Shown here piece by piece: positions 62,591-64,000 of a stretch of DNA of 64,000 nt. Numbering within the stretch: position 1 is the first letter of the stretch; each line of letters starts with the position of its first letter. Source of the stretch: Cyanobacteria bacterium RU_5_0 (GTDB lineage Bacteria; Cyanobacteriota; Cyanobacteriia; Elainellales; Elainellaceae); contig JAAUSF010000001.1 of NCBI GenBank assembly GCA_012033255.1, forward strand, positions 62,001 through 126,000. Direction: 5' to 3'. The notes beneath the pieces were generated by a model. The model made no database searches. It was not told the origin of the DNA and saw only the letters and a list, made by a program, of their open reading frames with translations. Both the position numbers and the translations under genes were made by a program.

Positions 62591-62662
62591 GATCGCCCTC
62601 CAACCCCTTGCCAGTAGAAGCGATCGGGCATAATTGAAAAACAACAGAGAGAGGCAAGCGTC

Positions 62663-62980
62663 ATGACACGGATAGCCACCGAACACAAATATGTACAACT
62701 CAATGAGCAGAGGGTTCCCGTCATTGCTGGAACTACCCTGAAAGTTGTTGAGCTAGTTATGGCTCAGAGGGCATATGGTTGGAGTCCGGAAGACTTGCAG
62801 CAACAGCATCCTTATCTTTCGATGAGCCAAATTTTTTCTGCACTTGCATACTACTGGGATCATAAACCAGAGCTTGATGCAGATATCGATCGACGGGAGC
62901 AATATGTGATCCAGGCAGAGCAAGACGCTGCCCCCTCTCCAATTGTTGCCAAACTGCGGACGATGGGCTTGTTGGGATGA
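62663..62980 (+). CDS. DUF433-family antitoxin-like protein
   Basis: The 105-residue protein has IAGTTLKVVELVMAQRAYGW, SPEDLQQQHPYLSMSQIFSA and LAYYWDHKPEL, the DUF433 pattern (HTH-like, VapB45 relatives). Such genes pair with DUF5615 PIN-like toxins. Here no toxin follows directly; the next pair at 63147-63849 has its own DUF433 gene. GAGAGAGGC upstream may be the ribosome site. Confidence 0.88.
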   Translation: MTRIATEHKYVQLNEQRVPVIAGTTLKVVELVMAQRAYGWSPEDLQQQHPYLSMSQIFSALAYYWDHKPELDADIDRREQYVIQAEQDAAPSPIVAKLRTMGLLG

Positions 62981-63146
62981 GTCTACCTCTGTACATACAT
63001 GGATGAACATGTTCCGATCGCCCCTTCCCTCAACTTGTAAACGTGATCGGGCATATGGAAAAATAGCAGAGAGAGGCGATCGCTAATCATAGTGGTACGA
63101 TCGAAGTAGATTGGCAAGAGCAGCATGGACATAGAAGTTCAAAATC

Positions 63147-63490
63147 ATGCAACTTGAAGAATACTTTGATTTCCTATCACCTGACGATATTCGAGTTAAG
63201 GGAACTCGGATGGGCATTGAACATATCCTTGATGAATATATTCATGCTGGTGCGGCTCCAGAGGCGATCGCCAGAAATTTCATAGTGTTACCTTAGAGCA
63301 GATTTACGCCACAATTTTGTATTACCTCCACAACCAGGAGACTGTAGGAAAATATGTGGATGAATGGCTAAAATACACGCTCAGTGTTCAAGCAGAGCAA
63401 GATAGGAATCCACCTTCTGTAGTTATCAAACTACGGGAATGGAAGGCACAACATCAAACCGTTCAGACTGTTGAGCAAGCTCACGGATGA
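63147..63490 (+). pseudogene. DUF433 antitoxin with one-base deletion
   Basis: ATG 63147 begins MQLEEYFDFLSPDDIRVKGT and stops at 63296. The next frame continues HSVTLEQIYATILYYLHNQE to a TGA at 63490 that overlaps the toxin start. A single missing base near 63280 (AAATTTCAT) explains both. With the base restored, the protein is a normal DUF433 antitoxin of about 114 residues. Either the antitoxin is dead beside an intact toxin, or the base is an assembly error. Confidence 0.8.
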
Positions 63491-63849
63491 ATGTTCAGTA
63501 TTTGTTGGATGAAAACCTGGCTCCTATTTATCGAGAGCAACTCTTACGCCGCCAGTTCGATTTAGTCGTTTGGATGGTTGGCGATCCATATGCACCCGCC
63601 AAAGGTACACAAGATCCAGAAATTCTATTCTGGTGCGAAAAGAATAGTTGCTTGCTTGTAACTAATAATCGTCGCTCAATGCCTGTTCACTTAGCCGATC
63701 ATCTCACTCAAGGTCGCCATGTTCCAGGCATTTTAGTTCTCCGACCCAGAGCAGAGATCGGTCAAGTTGTTGATGACTTGCTAGCGATCGCAGGAGCATC
63801 TCTTAAAGACGAATATCGCGATCGAATCCTCTACATTCCGTTGAATTAA
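63487..63849 (+). CDS. DUF5615 PIN-like toxin
   Basis: The 120-residue protein opens MNVQYLLDENLAPIYREQLL with the first acidic PIN motif, then GTQDPEILFWCEKNSCLLVT and NNRRSMPVHLADHLTQGRHV. It belongs to the DUF5615/Mut7-C-like PIN group, predicted ribonucleases. It overlaps the frameshifted DUF433 gene by four bases (ATGA), the normal antitoxin-toxin order. Confidence 0.88.
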   Translation: MNVQYLLDENLAPIYREQLLRRQFDLVVWMVGDPYAPAKGTQDPEILFWCEKNSCLLVTNNRRSMPVHLADHLTQGRHVPGILVLRPRAEIGQVVDDLLAIAGASLKDEYRDRILYIPLN

Positions 63850-63857
63850 AAGTCTTC

Positions 63858-63892
63858 TCGCTTCACTGGATAAGACAGCGATCGATTGGCAC
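63858..63892 (+). repeat. 35-bp direct repeat, copy 2
   Basis: Identical to 62556-62590. It begins nine bases after the DUF5615 toxin gene. Confidence 0.85.
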
Positions 63893-63967
63893 AATCGCCC
63901 CTCCTCTCAACACGCAAAACGCGATCGCCTAAACTAGATAAATGCGATCGCTCAGAGGAAGAAAAAC

Positions 63968-64000
63968 ATGGAGCAAACCATCTATAAAATAGATGCTTTC
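63968..64000 (+). CDS. start of a PhzF-family protein (cut by window edge)
   Basis: ATG 63968 gives MEQTIYKIDAF before the window ends. The Y-x-I/V-DAF opening is typical of PhzF-type isomerases, which begin with this strand and continue with TDRPF-GNPAA. GAGGAAG upstream may be the ribosome site. Only eleven residues are visible. Confidence 0.45.
   Translation, partial: MEQTIYKIDAF

Noticed and set aside
1-64000. tRNA or rRNA genes
   Set aside because: I saw no GGTTCGAATCC-type T-arm with a matching acceptor stem and no rRNA-like conserved stretch.

Overview
This window comes from a cyanobacterial chromosome. The octamer GCGATCGC (HIP1) and its GCGATCG variants occur throughout. Lineage-specific genes agree: NblA, an allophycocyanin-alpha-like gene, a high-light-inducible protein, a Psb34-like protein, DUF1830, DUF1822 and DUF3134 proteins, a CBS-CP12 fusion, a PATAN response regulator and a carotenoid oxygenase. 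I cannot name the species. The load of accessory genes, small repeats and decaying genes suggests a large genome of the filamentous type, but that is a weak inference.

Layout. (1) 0-1.8 kb: end of a phototaxis/pilus-type chemotaxis operon on the minus strand (PatA-like and CheY-like regulators, CheW-like N terminus). (2) 2.4-8.3 kb, minus strand: a Ca2+-type P-ATPase, the tRNA thiolase MnmA and a surface protein with four PPC domains. (3) 9.1-14.1 kb: a 1689-residue signalling protein with two degenerate kinase domains around two seven-bladed WD40 propellers and an FHA domain. (4) 14.5-20.0 kb: an accessory island with a ParE-type toxin-antitoxin (TA) pair, an HTH / ImmA-IrrE / PIN-like gene set, gene remnants, an IS110 remnant, a GNAT gene and attC-like sites. 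(5) 20.1-23.1 kb: a Na,K-ATPase-like P-ATPase with cyanobacterial intergenic repeats embedded in frame. (6) 23.3-34.9 kb, all minus strand: a photosynthesis-stress cluster (CBS-CP12, PII-like, FtsH, Rieske, rhodanese, HLIP, NblA, DUF3134, Psb34-like, B12-radical SAM, DUF1830, apcA-like) with fossils of hoxY, a rhodanese, and crtW joined to a universal stress protein. (7) 35.2-38.5 kb: a NarL-type histidine kinase whose response regulator has lost most of its receiver domain, and a decayed HigB next to an intact HigA-like antitoxin. (8) 38.6-49.1 kb, all minus strand: sigma-like factor, DUF1822, CHAT protease with periplasmic binding domain, membrane Ser/Thr kinase, membrane coiled-coil protein, VWA/solute-binding lipoprotein and a small membrane protein. 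This is the best candidate for an uncharacterised system. (9) 49.6-60 kb, mostly plus strand: SDR dehydrogenase, membrane FNR-ferredoxin reductase, GMC oxidoreductase remnant, chlorite-dismutase family protein, GH63-type glucosidase, M28 peptidase, folate/biopterin transporter, carotenoid oxygenase, Uma2 nuclease. (10) 60.6-64 kb: small accessory genes, a second ParE-type pair, a truncated kinase, DUF433/DUF5615 TA genes and the start of a PhzF-like gene.

Two themes cross the window. First, many genes are broken: single-base frameshifts (apcA-like, coiled-coil gene, HTH regulator, DUF433, higB) and internal deletions (response regulator, GMC oxidoreductase, crtW/usp chimera). Some frameshifts lie in GATCG motifs, so assembly error should be excluded first. 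Second, small palindromic MITE-like repeats recur, and one sits exactly where a kinase gene is truncated. All function calls rest on motif recognition by eye; no database search was run.
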